Origin: Acidocella sp.
GTDB taxonomy: Bacteria > Pseudomonadota > Alphaproteobacteria > Acetobacterales > Acetobacteraceae
Assembly (NCBI GenBank): GCA_027308685.1
Contig: DAIDEE010000036.1
Span: forward strand, 1-42,245
DNA: 42,245 nucleotides
Reading direction: 5' to 3'
A model generated the notes under the pieces. The model ran no database searches. It saw only the letters and a program-made list of their open reading frames with translations, and had not been told where the DNA came from. Numbering within the stretch: position 1 is the stretch's first letter; each line of letters starts with the position of its first letter. Below, piece after piece: positions 1-7,194 of this stretch. The translations under genes were made by a program, and so were the position numbers.

Positions 1-332
1 ATAATGGGGTGTGGGCCGCACGCCGGCCCAGCCGGATTGCCACGGTGACGGTGGGGTATGGCGATGGGTATTTCCGCAGTTTGACCAACCAGGCATTCGG
101 CTATTTTGACGGCACCCCCGCCCCGCTGGTAGGCCGGGTCTCGATGGACCTTACCACTTTTGACGTTACCGGAATTGCCAACCTGAATTTGGGCGATAGC
201 CTGGAATTGCTCGGCCCGCATTGCACGCCTGATGACCTGGCGCGGGCGGCCAATACCAATGGCTATGAAATTCTGACCGCCCTGGGGGCGCGTTATCAAC
301 GCCATTACATCGGGGCGGTGCCGGCCACATGA
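1..332 (+). CDS. alr: Alanine racemase, C-terminal part (5' end outside window)
   Basis: This is the last ~110 residues of a PLP-dependent alanine racemase, which interconverts L- and D-alanine for peptidoglycan. The reading frame is open from the first bases of the window, so the N-terminal PLP-lysine barrel is missing because of the window edge, not a mutation. The motif VGYGDGYFRS matches the C-terminal-domain segment that carries the catalytic tyrosine, and GRVSMDLTTFDV is the other conserved stretch of this domain. The stop overlaps the mlaE start (ATGA), so translation of the two is probably coupled. The family call is firm. Biosynthetic (alr) versus catabolic (dadX) cannot be decided from the fragment. 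Confidence 0.85.
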   Translation, partial: NGVWAARRPSRIATVTVGYGDGYFRSLTNQAFGYFDGTPAPLVGRVSMDLTTFDVTGIANLNLGDSLELLGPHCTPDDLARAANTNGYEILTALGARYQRHYIGAVPAT

Positions 333-1114
333 ATGCTGTGTTGAATTTAATCGCCCATATCGGGGCGGCGGTGCTGAATGCGCTTGGGCTGGTGGGAGAA
401 TTGGCGATTTTTGCCGGTACCGGCATTTTTGCGATGATCCGCCCGCCGTATTACCCGCGCATGATTGGCCGGGCGCTGATGGAGGTCGGGTATTTTTCGC
501 TCCCCGTCGTCTCGCTGACAGCCCTGTTCACTGGCATGGTGCTGGCGCTGCAATCCTACACCGGGTTCTCGCGCTTCAACGCCGAGAGCGCGATTGCCAG
601 TGTGGTGATATTATCCGTCACGCGCGAATTGGGTCCGGTGCTGGCCGGGCTGATGGTCTCAGGCCGCGCCGGGGCGGCGATGGCAGCCGAATTGGGCACC
701 ATGCGGGTAACCGACCAGATCGACGCGCTCTCCACCCTCTCAACCGAGCCGATGCAGTATCTGGTGGCACCGCGGCTGATCGCCGGGATCATCGCGATGC
801 CGCTGTTGGTGGCGATTGCCGATATTCTCGGCGTAATGGGCGGGTTTCTGGTGGCCTGGCTGAAGCTGGGCTTCAACCCGCATACGTATCTGGTGAACTC
901 CTTCACCAACCTGCGCACTGATGACGTGGTGTCAGGCTTGATCAAGGCAGCGGTGTTTGGGTTTATCATCGCGCTGATGGGCTGCTTCAACGGCTATCGC
1001 TCCAAGGGCGGCGCCCAGGGCGTAGGGGCTGCTACCACCTCGGCGGTAGTGTCGGCCTCGATTTTGATTTTAGCGGTTGATTATATCCTCACGCAGTTGT
1101 TGTTCACCAAATGA
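329..1114 (+). CDS. mlaE: MlaE-type ABC transporter permease (outer-membrane lipid asymmetry)
   Basis: A 261-residue inner-membrane permease of the MlaE/YrbE family, which forms the membrane part of the Mla ABC system moving phospholipids between inner and outer membrane. Family-typical stretches are visible: a hydrophobic N-terminus, the segment LPVVSLTALFTGMVLALQ around residues 55-72, and the conserved cytoplasmic block RELGPVLAGLMVSGRAGAA followed by AAELGTMRVTDQIDAL, which in this family contacts the ATPase. Five or so hydrophobic spans fit the family topology. It overlaps alr by ATGA upstream and mlaF by ATGA downstream, so the three are read as one unit. No mlaD-like substrate-binding gene follows within the window. 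Confidence 0.92.
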   Translation: MNAVLNLIAHIGAAVLNALGLVGELAIFAGTGIFAMIRPPYYPRMIGRALMEVGYFSLPVVSLTALFTGMVLALQSYTGFSRFNAESAIASVVILSVTRELGPVLAGLMVSGRAGAAMAAELGTMRVTDQIDALSTLSTEPMQYLVAPRLIAGIIAMPLLVAIADILGVMGGFLVAWLKLGFNPHTYLVNSFTNLRTDDVVSGLIKAAVFGFIIALMGCFNGYRSKGGAQGVGAATTSAVVSASILILAVDYILTQLLFTK

Positions 1115-1881
1115 GCATCCCTAAAATTCGTGTCCGGAATTTGAAGAAATATTTTGGCACCAAAAAGGTGCTGGACGGTGTTGATCTTGATGTTGCGCAA
1201 GGCACCGGGTTGGTGGTGATTGGCGGGTCAGGCTCGGGCAAGTCGGTGTTGATCAAATCGATCCTCGGGTTGGTCACACCGGACTCCGGGGTGATTGAAA
1301 TTGACGGGGTGGATGTCTTGAAGGCGCCGCGGGCGCAGGCGCGGGCGTTGCGCGAGCAGATCGGCATGCTGTTTCAGAACGGCGCGTTGTTTGATTCGCT
1401 GCCGGTTTGGGAAAATGTCGCTTTTGGTTTGCTGGCCGAGAAAAAAATTGCCCGCCGCTTTGCCCGCGCCAAGGCGATCGAGGTTTTGGCGCAGGTAGGT
1501 CTGGCGGATAACGTGGCGGATTTATCGCCGTCGGAACTCTCAGGCGGGATGCAAAAGCGGGTTGCCCTCGCCCGCGCGATTGCCTCCGAACCAGCTATCA
1601 TGTTTTTCGATGAACCCACCACCGGGCTGGACCCGATCATGGGTGCGGTGATCGATGAGTTGATCGTGGATTGCGTGAAGCGCTTGGGCTCAACCTCGAT
1701 TGCCATTACTCATGATATGGCGAGCGCGGTGCGCATCGGCGATGCCGCTGCGATGTTGTATGACGGCAAAATCACCTGGACCGGTCCAGCGGCAGAGTTG
1801 CTGACCACCACCAACCCGCTGGTGGATCAGTTCACTCATGGCCGCAGCGAAGGGCCCATTAAAATGGCGCTGCGGCGCTAA
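1111..1881 (+). CDS. mlaF: MlaF-type ABC transporter ATPase
   Basis: A 256-residue ATP-binding subunit that partners the MlaE permease encoded just upstream. The Walker A motif GGSGSGKS lies at residues 38-45, the ABC signature LSGGMQKRVALARA near residue 145, and the Walker B FFDEPTTGLDP follows; a switch histidine (ITHDM) lies further on. The sequence SGGMQ rather than SGGQQ is typical of the Mla/Mkl branch. It starts inside the last codons of mlaE (ATGA overlap). The gene is followed by a hairpin and by a convergent lipoprotein gene, so the operon ends here without mlaD, mlaC or mlaB. Confidence 0.92.
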   Translation: MSIPKIRVRNLKKYFGTKKVLDGVDLDVAQGTGLVVIGGSGSGKSVLIKSILGLVTPDSGVIEIDGVDVLKAPRAQARALREQIGMLFQNGALFDSLPVWENVAFGLLAEKKIARRFARAKAIEVLAQVGLADNVADLSPSELSGGMQKRVALARAIASEPAIMFFDEPTTGLDPIMGAVIDELIVDCVKRLGSTSIAITHDMASAVRIGDAAAMLYDGKITWTGPAAELLTTTNPLVDQFTHGRSEGPIKMALRR

Positions 1882-1885
1882 ACAA

Positions 1886-1913
1886 AAGGCCGACGGAAAA
1901 ATCCGCCGGCCTT
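1886..1913. terminator. Hairpin between convergent mlaF and lipoprotein gene
   Basis: Twelve-base arms (1886-1897 and 1902-1913) pair with a single mismatch around a four-base AAAA loop. On the minus strand the stem is followed by a T-rich run (TTTTGTTT), so it fits best as the terminator of the lipoprotein gene. It may also stop mlaF transcription from the other side, where the following bases are only weakly T-rich. Confidence 0.75.
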
Positions 1914-1936
1914 ATCATTGGCGAAACAAACAAAGT

Positions 1937-2365
1937 TTAGCGCGACATGCCCGGCACCTGGTTGCCGCGTGAATACATGCAGGCGGCATACGCGTTGTCG
2001 TAACGTTGTTGCAGTGTCATCTGAGTGCCGGATTGGTTAGAGCCGGCATTGACCAGCCCGGCCCCGGCCCCGATGGCCGCACCAGCGCCCGCACCCTGGC
2101 CACCGCCGATGGCGCCGCCGATCGCCGCACCGACCACAGTGGTCAACACGCCTACGCCCAACGACTGCTGGTTGGCGGCATCGGCCTGACCAGCCACTTG
2201 CGACTGCGCGTAATTCTCACATTGCGTCTGATCCTGCTGAAACACCGGAAACGGTTTGTTGGGGTCGGGCATTACCTGCACGGTTGGCCCCATAGGCGTG
2301 GAAGCGCAGCCGCCGACGGCCAATAATGCCGAAAGGCCAACGATATTTAATTTGGAAAATCTCAT
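1937..2365 (-). CDS. Glycine-zipper lipoprotein
   Basis: A 142-residue predicted outer-membrane lipoprotein. The N-terminus has a short basic region, a hydrophobic stretch and a lipobox ending VGGC (Cys at about residue 20), followed by ASTP. Residues ~72-110 form a glycine zipper (GAAIGGAIGGGQGAGAGAAIGAGAG), a membrane-inserting or oligomerising pattern seen in envelope proteins of the YMGG/OmpA-associated type. The C-terminus (QQRYDNAYAACMYSRGNQVPG) with a late Cys resembles many alphaproteobacterial proteins of this type. The function is unknown. It is transcribed toward mlaF, from which a shared hairpin separates it. Confidence 0.8.
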   Translation of the reverse strand: MRFSKLNIVGLSALLAVGGCASTPMGPTVQVMPDPNKPFPVFQQDQTQCENYAQSQVAGQADAANQQSLGVGVLTTVVGAAIGGAIGGGQGAGAGAAIGAGAGLVNAGSNQSGTQMTLQQRYDNAYAACMYSRGNQVPGMSR

Positions 2366-2447
2366 GAATTGAACTTTTCAATGACATAATGGAATAATCT
2401 GGCGCACTGCCCGATTTAGGGTGAATACGCCAGGTCGATTCGAAGTT

Positions 2448-3497
2448 TTAGTTGGCAGGCACTTCCTCGTACTGCGTATTGCAGTTTGGAACCTGCGGAT
2501 AGTAGCCGGGCGGGTTGGTGCAATAGTAACGGAATTTTGGTCCGGGCGCCAACGGAACCGCGGGCGGCGGCGGCGGCGGCGGGGGCGGCGCGTAATAGGT
2601 TGGAGGTGGCGCATAATACACCGGCGGTGGTGGCGGGGGCGCACTGTCGTACCCGTAGGAGGGGTCCTGATACGTAACGTCGGGCACATAGAGCGGGTAG
2701 GGGTAAACCGGCGCGGTGTAGAAATACCAGACGCCGCCGGCCAGCCACCACCAGCCGCAACGTCCGGCAAAGCAGGTATTGTCCCAATAGCCCTCGCGCC
2801 AGTGGTCGAAATCATCGTGATCGAAATGACGTACGTCGTGGTCGCCGTCGTGGAAAATATAACGCTCATGCGCGAACTGATGGTCGCCACCGTGGTCGCC
2901 ACCGTGGTCGCCGCCGTGGTCGCCACCATAATTATGGTCGTTACCGCGGTTGTCCTCGCCGTCATTGCCGCGGTTACCGTTATAATCGGGGTGGTTTTGA
3001 TTGAATTGATGTGGCTGGCCGTCATTGGCGTTCTGGTCGAACGGGTGCGGATGGCCATCGCCCTGGGGTTGATACATCGGATGTGGTTGTCCGCCGTTGG
3101 CATTTTGGTCGAACGGGTGCGGTTGGCCATCGCCGGGGGGTTGATAGATCGGGTGCGGGTGTTCGCCACCGTTGGGGTTTTGCATAAACTGGTGCGGCTG
3201 CTGGCCCTGGTTCGGGTTGAATTCATGCGGGGGTTGATAGCCACCACCGCCTTGGCTGAAATTATGCTGTAGTGCACCGCCGTTAGGTGCTTGGTTGACA
3301 AAAGGGTGTGCCGGAGCCTCGGCGGGGTGAGGCAGCGGTGGCGGTGGCGGTGCTGCTGCGGGATGATTTTGCTGATTATGCTGGTCATGTTGATCATCGG
3401 CCAAGGCGCTGGTGCACAGCAGGGGCGTGGCGGCCATGGCTAGGATCAAATAGAATATTTTGCTGGCACAGGGCTTACGGAATGAATGAGCAGACAT
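2448..3497 (-). CDS. Secreted His/Pro/Asn/Gln-rich repeat protein of unknown function
   Basis: About 349 residues. I start it at the ATG at 3497; a TTG six codons upstream is also in frame. A clear signal peptide (hydrophobic IFYLILAMAATPLL, cleavage after ALA) is followed by an acidic, His-rich start (DDQHDQHNQQNH). Then come low-complexity Pro/His/Gln regions, two exact-length 24-residue repeats (around FDQNANGG / FDQNANDG), four GGDH repeats, a Trp-rich segment (CGWWWLAGGVWYFYTAP) and poly-proline runs. The last 40 residues carry a YYCTNPPGYYPQVPNC-type ending also found at the C-terminus of many short secreted proteobacterial proteins of unknown function. The His/Asp richness suggests metal binding, but that is inference. 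The frame was chosen because only it has the signal peptide and the ordered C-terminus. Confidence 0.75.
   Translation of the reverse strand: MSAHSFRKPCASKIFYLILAMAATPLLCTSALADDQHDQHNQQNHPAAAPPPPPLPHPAEAPAHPFVNQAPNGGALQHNFSQGGGGYQPPHEFNPNQGQQPHQFMQNPNGGEHPHPIYQPPGDGQPHPFDQNANGGQPHPMYQPQGDGHPHPFDQNANDGQPHQFNQNHPDYNGNRGNDGEDNRGNDHNYGGDHGGDHGGDHGGDHQFAHERYIFHDGDHDVRHFDHDDFDHWREGYWDNTCFAGRCGWWWLAGGVWYFYTAPVYPYPLYVPDVTYQDPSYGYDSAPPPPPPVYYAPPPTYYAPPPPPPPPPAVPLAPGPKFRYYCTNPPGYYPQVPNCNTQYEEVPAN
2880..2927 (-). repeat. Four 12-bp tandem units coding GGDH
   Basis: Near-identical 12-bp units (ccgtggtcgcca on the plus strand) encode four successive Gly-Gly-Asp-His tetrapeptides inside the secreted His-rich protein. 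The copies differ only by single bases, so copy number could vary by slippage. Confidence 0.85.
3018..3161 (-). repeat. Two 72-bp tandem units in the His-rich protein gene
   Basis: Two in-frame 24-codon units encode HPHP-IYQPPGDG-QPHPFDQNANGG and a close copy (QPHP-MYQPQGDG-HPHPFDQNANDG). The bases ggtcgaacgggtgcgg recur at exactly 72-bp spacing (3035 and 3107). Confidence 0.85.
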
Positions 3498-3638
3498 AAC
3501 CGGCGGGGCTTCCAAAATTTGAAATAGTTTTAGGTAAATTGCAACGATTTGGGTATATAAGCGTCAAGATAAAGCGCAGTTAAGGACGATGTTGGTCCGT
3601 CATTCGGGCACAAAAATGGCGTTATAACGGCGAGATGA

Positions 3639-4580
3639 TTAACGACCGGTCCAGCTCGCTTTATAGACTTTTGCACCCGGTGGAATCACGAGATCTTTCT
3701 CGGCCTTGAGATCGCTCAGCCGCAGTGAATTAAGCGCGATGATCAAGGCGGCGGTATTCATCATCCCCGGCGGAATCCACTGGATCATGCCGCCGAGCAT
3801 CTGGTCGTTGGCGGGGCTGATGGCAGGGAAAATCCGCCCGCATAATGTGTAGAATGAATACAGATCGGTGCGGGTGAGGGCGATATAGGCGCTGATGGCA
3901 ATTTGCGGGAACATCACCAGAAACCCGGCGGCAGCGCGCGCCAGGAACGAGAACCGGCTGACCGGCGCGGGCCGGGGGTCTAGCACCACCAGCCAGAACA
4001 CCAGCCCGCCGAACAGGCAGGAGAGGTTCATGATGGCGTAGAGCGTCGGGTCGATCATCGCAGCGAAATGTACCGAAGGGATCAGCCAGATATCCGAGGT
4101 GACCAAAAACAGCGCCATCGCCGGGAGCGGGTGGAACAGCACATGCCCGACTTTGCGGACAACATTACCTTTGCAAACCGCCAGCAGCCAGGGTGGGATG
4201 CCGCGTGCCAGCACCTCGCTCATCCAGCCGATCGCGATGCCGAACGGGGCCACCATACCGATGCTGACCGCCTGGAGCCGGTTGAGGAAAAACATATGCT
4301 GGGTGAGATATTCAAAGCGGGTTTGCAGCACGAAATAGATCAGCGCGAGGCCACCCAGGAAGAACCATTGCCGCACCCGGCCCGGGCGCTCAGCAAGCGG
4401 TGTGCGGGCCATGCCGCGAAAATACCACAGCATCACAAACCAGGTGCCCAGAAACACCGGCGCATTGAAGATGAAGGGGAACACATAGGGCAGGTTGGCC
4501 GGCAAAAACCGGCAGGCCAGATCCACGATCACCGCGGCGGCGAAAATGCCGATGGTTGGGTAGTCGAGGCGTTTATCCAT
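3639..4580 (-). CDS. CtaG-like cytochrome c oxidase assembly membrane protein
   Basis: A 313-residue polytopic membrane protein that looks like the caa3-type CtaG family (PF09678), proposed to help assemble haem-copper oxidases. It has about seven hydrophobic spans (for example IGIFAAAVIVDLACRF, FLGTWFVMLWYF and FFLGGLALIYFVLQ). The loop FEYLTQHMFFLNRLQAV recalls the QH...H-type helix of the family, though the second histidine position is Asn/Leu here. It also has GHVLFHPLPAMALF and, near the end, GGMIQWIPPGMM. I start at the ATG at 4580, which overlaps the Lrp stop by eight bases; the frame is open 25 codons further upstream but that lies inside the lrp gene. No oxidase subunit genes are nearby. 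Family call moderately sure. Confidence 0.7.
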   Translation of the reverse strand: MDKRLDYPTIGIFAAAVIVDLACRFLPANLPYVFPFIFNAPVFLGTWFVMLWYFRGMARTPLAERPGRVRQWFFLGGLALIYFVLQTRFEYLTQHMFFLNRLQAVSIGMVAPFGIAIGWMSEVLARGIPPWLLAVCKGNVVRKVGHVLFHPLPAMALFLVTSDIWLIPSVHFAAMIDPTLYAIMNLSCLFGGLVFWLVVLDPRPAPVSRFSFLARAAAGFLVMFPQIAISAYIALTRTDLYSFYTLCGRIFPAISPANDQMLGGMIQWIPPGMMNTAALIIALNSLRLSDLKAEKDLVIPPGAKVYKASWTGR

Positions 4581-5055
4581 AAAGCCGCTCCATGGGCACA
4601 CCGGCAAGGGAACGGCTGGTACGGATGGTCTGCAAGGTTTGCACTTTCGCAACACTGGGGGCGGCGGTCAGCCGGGCGGTGAGCTGGTTCTCATGGGCGG
4701 CATCGCGCGCCACCAATTTGAGCAGAAAATCACCGCCACCACGGATCATATGGCATTCACGCACTTCCGGCCAGCCCGCCACCAGTGTCTCGAACGCATC
4801 GAGCGTGCCCTGCTTCTGGCTTTCCAGCCCGACGATGACGAAAAACGCGATCTGCCAGCCGAGCTTCTGGCCGTCGGTCTCGGCGTGGTAGCCTTTGATA
4901 TACCCGGCTTCCTCCAGCCGGCGCACCCGGCGCAGGCAGGGCGGCGGCGAGATACCGGCGCGTTTTGCCAGTTCCACATTGGTCATCCGCCCGTCCTGCT
5001 GCAATTCCAGCAGAATCCGGCGGTCGATCTCGTCTAAAATATTGGGCTCGCTCAT
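4573..5055 (-). CDS. Lrp/AsnC-family transcriptional regulator
   Basis: A 160-residue regulator with the usual Lrp layout. An N-terminal winged helix-turn-helix (LDEIDRRILLELQQDGRMTN, then ELAKRAGISPPPCLRRVRRL) is followed by a RAM effector domain (residues ~70-150) that binds amino acids and drives oligomerisation. The start at 5055 (MSEPNILDEID) gives the normal family length; the frame is open 41 codons further but those residues do not resemble the family. It diverges from trxB across 146 bp that include a palindrome (5087-5099), and its last codons overlap the CtaG-like gene, so the two are probably co-transcribed. The regulated pathway is unknown. Confidence 0.88.
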   Translation of the reverse strand: MSEPNILDEIDRRILLELQQDGRMTNVELAKRAGISPPPCLRRVRRLEEAGYIKGYHAETDGQKLGWQIAFFVIVGLESQKQGTLDAFETLVAGWPEVRECHMIRGGGDFLLKLVARDAAHENQLTARLTAAPSVAKVQTLQTIRTSRSLAGVPMERLYG

Positions 5056-5086
5056 TGGTCCATTCAAAACTTGTTCGGCTCTGGGC

Positions 5087-5099
5087 GCAATATAATTGC
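5087..5099. promoter_or_regulatory. Palindrome in the lrp-trxB divergent region
   Basis: GCAAT-ATA-ATTGC is a symmetric 13-bp sequence lying 32 bp upstream of the Lrp start and 103 bp upstream of trxB. It contains a plus-strand TATAAT (5091-5096). It could be an autoregulatory Lrp site or a -10 element. Neither is proved. Confidence 0.35.
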
Positions 5100-5201
5100 T
5101 TGGCGCAAAAGTGCTACGCAGTAAATTTAGCTCTCCCGCTTGTATCCGGCGTAGAAGCACGGATATGTTGGCTTGCAAGTATCTGAACGGATTGTTTGAC
5201 T

Positions 5202-6167
5202 ATGTCTGAGGTTCACAAGACCCGCGTGCTGATTATTGGCGCCGGGCCGGCTGGTTATACCGCCGCCATTTATGCCGCTCGCGCCAATCTGGCCCCGCTG
5301 ATGGTGGCTGGGCTGCAGCCGGGCGGGCAGCTGACCATTACGACCGATGTCGAGAATTATCCGGGCTTTGCCCAGACCATTCAGGGCCCGTGGCTGATGG
5401 AGCAGATGGCGGCGCAGGCCGAGCATGTGGGCACCAAAATTATCTATGATATCATTACCAAAGTGGATTTTTCGGCCGCGCCGTTTCGGGCCTGGGCGGA
5501 TTCCGGCGATGAGTTTATCGCCGACTCCATCATCATCGCCACCGGCGCACAGGCCCGCTGGCTGGGGCTGCCCTCCGAGCAAACTTTCCAGGGCGGCGGT
5601 GTTTCGGCGTGCGCCACCTGTGATGGGTTTTTCTATCGCGGCAAAAAGGTTGCGGTGATCGGCGGCGGCAATACTGCGGTTGAGGAAGCCTTGTACCTCA
5701 CCCACCACGCCAGCCATGTGACCGTGGTGCACCGGCGGGATGCCTTCCGCGCCGAGAAAATTTTGCAGGACCGGCTGTTCGCCAACCCGAAAATCTCGGT
5801 GATCTGGGATCATGCGGTTGAGGAGATCACCGGCACGCAGGCGCCGGCGGTGGTGACAGGCGTTACCTTGCGCCATACCAAAACCGGCGATCTGCAATCG
5901 ATCCCGGTAGATGGGGTGTTCATTGCCATCGGCCATTCACCGACCACCGCGATTTTCGCGGATCAGGTAAAAACCGATTCGGAAGGGTATTTAATCACCG
6001 TTCCGGGCACCACCCAAACCTCGGTGCCGGGGGTGTTTGCCGCTGGTGACGTGCAGGATAAAATTTTCCGCCAGGCAGTCACGGCCGCGGGGACCGGCTG
6101 CATGGCGGCGCTCGAGGCTGAGAAATTCCTTGCTAATTTTCCAATGCACATAGAAAAAGCAGCATAA
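5202..6167 (+). CDS. trxB: Thioredoxin-disulfide reductase
   Basis: A 321-residue FAD/NADPH enzyme that reduces thioredoxin in the cytoplasm. The FAD-binding GAGPAGYTAAIYAA is at residues 13-26, the redox-active CATC at 137-140 (followed by DGFF), the NADPH-binding GGGNTAVEEALYL follows, and the C-terminal FAD motif GVFAAGDVQD is present. Length and domain order are those of the low-molecular-weight bacterial class. The ATG at 5202 is preferred over an in-frame TTG two codons upstream. A LysR regulator follows after 1-16 bp depending on its start, so the two are probably read as one transcript. Confidence 0.96.
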   Translation: MSEVHKTRVLIIGAGPAGYTAAIYAARANLAPLMVAGLQPGGQLTITTDVENYPGFAQTIQGPWLMEQMAAQAEHVGTKIIYDIITKVDFSAAPFRAWADSGDEFIADSIIIATGAQARWLGLPSEQTFQGGGVSACATCDGFFYRGKKVAVIGGGNTAVEEALYLTHHASHVTVVHRRDAFRAEKILQDRLFANPKISVIWDHAVEEITGTQAPAVVTGVTLRHTKTGDLQSIPVDGVFIAIGHSPTTAIFADQVKTDSEGYLITVPGTTQTSVPGVFAAGDVQDKIFRQAVTAAGTGCMAALEAEKFLANFPMHIEKAA

Positions 6168-6183
6168 AATGTCAGGGCAAAAA

Positions 6184-7080
6184 ATGGACTGGGACAAACT
6201 CCGCGTATTTCACGCCGTTGCTGAAGCTGGCAGCTTCACCCATGCGGGTGATACGCTCAACCTCAGCCAATCAGCGGTCTCCCGGCAGATTTCAGCGCTG
6301 GAGGAAGCACTGTCTGTGCCGTTATTTCATCGCCACGCCCGTGGGTTAATTCTCACCGAGCAGGGTGAGGCGCTGAACCGCACGGTGCGCGAAGTGTTCG
6401 CCAAATTGGCGATGACCGAGGCGCTGCTGGCGGAGAGCAAGGAAAAGCCCGCTGGCCGGTTGAAAATAACCACCACCCACAGCTTTGGCGTGACCTGGCT
6501 GGCACCGCGGTTGAAGCATTTTCTCAGTGCGCACCCAGATGTTTCGGTATCGCTGCTGCTTGATGATACCGACTTGGACCTCGCGATGCGCGAAGCCGAT
6601 GTGGCGATCCGCATGCATCCGCCGCGCCAGCCGGATTTGGTGCAGCGGCATCTCGGTGAAATTCGCTGGCAGGTGTGGGCGTCGCCCGATTATTTGAAGG
6701 CGCATGGCACGCCGGAGAAGGCTGAGGATTTGGATAGCCACAAGCTGGTGTTGTTCGGCGACCGCAAGCCGCCGGTCATGGATGTGAACTGGCTGGCCGA
6801 GGTGGGTCGCAAGGATGGCACGCCGCGCCGGGGCCTGCTGGAAGTGAATTCATTGCAGGCGATGCTGGTCGCAATTCGGGCGGGCATCGGCATCGGTGCG
6901 ATCCCGGATTACCTGATGCACGAGCCGGGCGGGCTGATCCCGCTGCTGCCCAATGTACAAAAACCGCATGTGGATATGTATTTTGTGTATCCGGAGGAAC
7001 TGCGAAACTCCAAGCGGGTTTCAGTGTTTCGTGACTTTTTGGTTAAATCAATTTCAGAAAGAACGCACGACCGCGCATGA
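6184..7080 (+). CDS. LysR-family regulator, LsrB/VtlR-like
   Basis: A 298-residue LysR regulator. The N-terminal helix-turn-helix region starts MDWDKLRVFHAVAEAGSFTH and continues through LNLSQSAVSRQISALEEAL, then FHRHARGLILTEQG; this opening is characteristic of the alphaproteobacterial LsrB/VtlR group. The C-terminal substrate-binding domain spans roughly residues 90-295. I start at the ATG at 6184, which has AGGG six bases upstream and matches family N-termini; an ATG five codons earlier (6169) is possible. Unlike the cysteine-sensing members described in rhizobia, this protein contains no cysteine at all. It lies directly downstream of trxB and upstream of a candidate small RNA. Confidence 0.9.
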   Translation: MDWDKLRVFHAVAEAGSFTHAGDTLNLSQSAVSRQISALEEALSVPLFHRHARGLILTEQGEALNRTVREVFAKLAMTEALLAESKEKPAGRLKITTTHSFGVTWLAPRLKHFLSAHPDVSVSLLLDDTDLDLAMREADVAIRMHPPRQPDLVQRHLGEIRWQVWASPDYLKAHGTPEKAEDLDSHKLVLFGDRKPPVMDVNWLAEVGRKDGTPRRGLLEVNSLQAMLVAIRAGIGIGAIPDYLMHEPGGLIPLLPNVQKPHVDMYFVYPEELRNSKRVSVFRDFLVKSISERTHDRA

Positions 7081-7135
7081 AACTGGCTAATTTGCTCAAG
7101 TTTTAAAAGTCTGTCGAGATCGTGAAGGCGGTTTA

Positions 7136-7150
7136 GTAAAATAATTTTAC
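7136..7150. promoter_or_regulatory. AT-rich perfect palindrome upstream of candidate small RNA
   Basis: GTAAAAT-A-ATTTTAC is a 15-bp perfect inverted repeat 56 bp past the LysR stop and about 45-60 bp before the predicted start of the small RNA. It could be an operator for a LysR-type or other regulator. Confidence 0.4.
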
Positions 7151-7194
7151 AATTTGCCTGTTAATTTTTCTAAATTGTGGCATATATACAACAT

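Noticed and set aside
2880-2927. Short regular repeats that could suggest a CRISPR array
   Set aside because: Units are 12 bp, contiguous without spacers, and lie in frame inside a secreted protein gene, coding GGDH.
2421-3272. A 283-codon open frame on the plus strand opposite the His-rich protein gene
   Set aside because: It has no ribosome-binding site or family motif, and its Val/Gly/Arg composition is what the antisense of the His/Pro repeats gives. The minus frame has a signal peptide and an ordered C-terminus.
2378-3397. A 339-codon second minus-strand frame overlapping the His-rich gene
   Set aside because: Composition is Thr/Arg/Ile low complexity with no signal peptide; it is a frame-shifted shadow of the repeat gene.
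5056-5178. Longer Lrp protein starting at 5178
   Set aside because: The extra 41 residues do not resemble the Lrp family, and the ATG at 5055 gives the normal 160-residue length.
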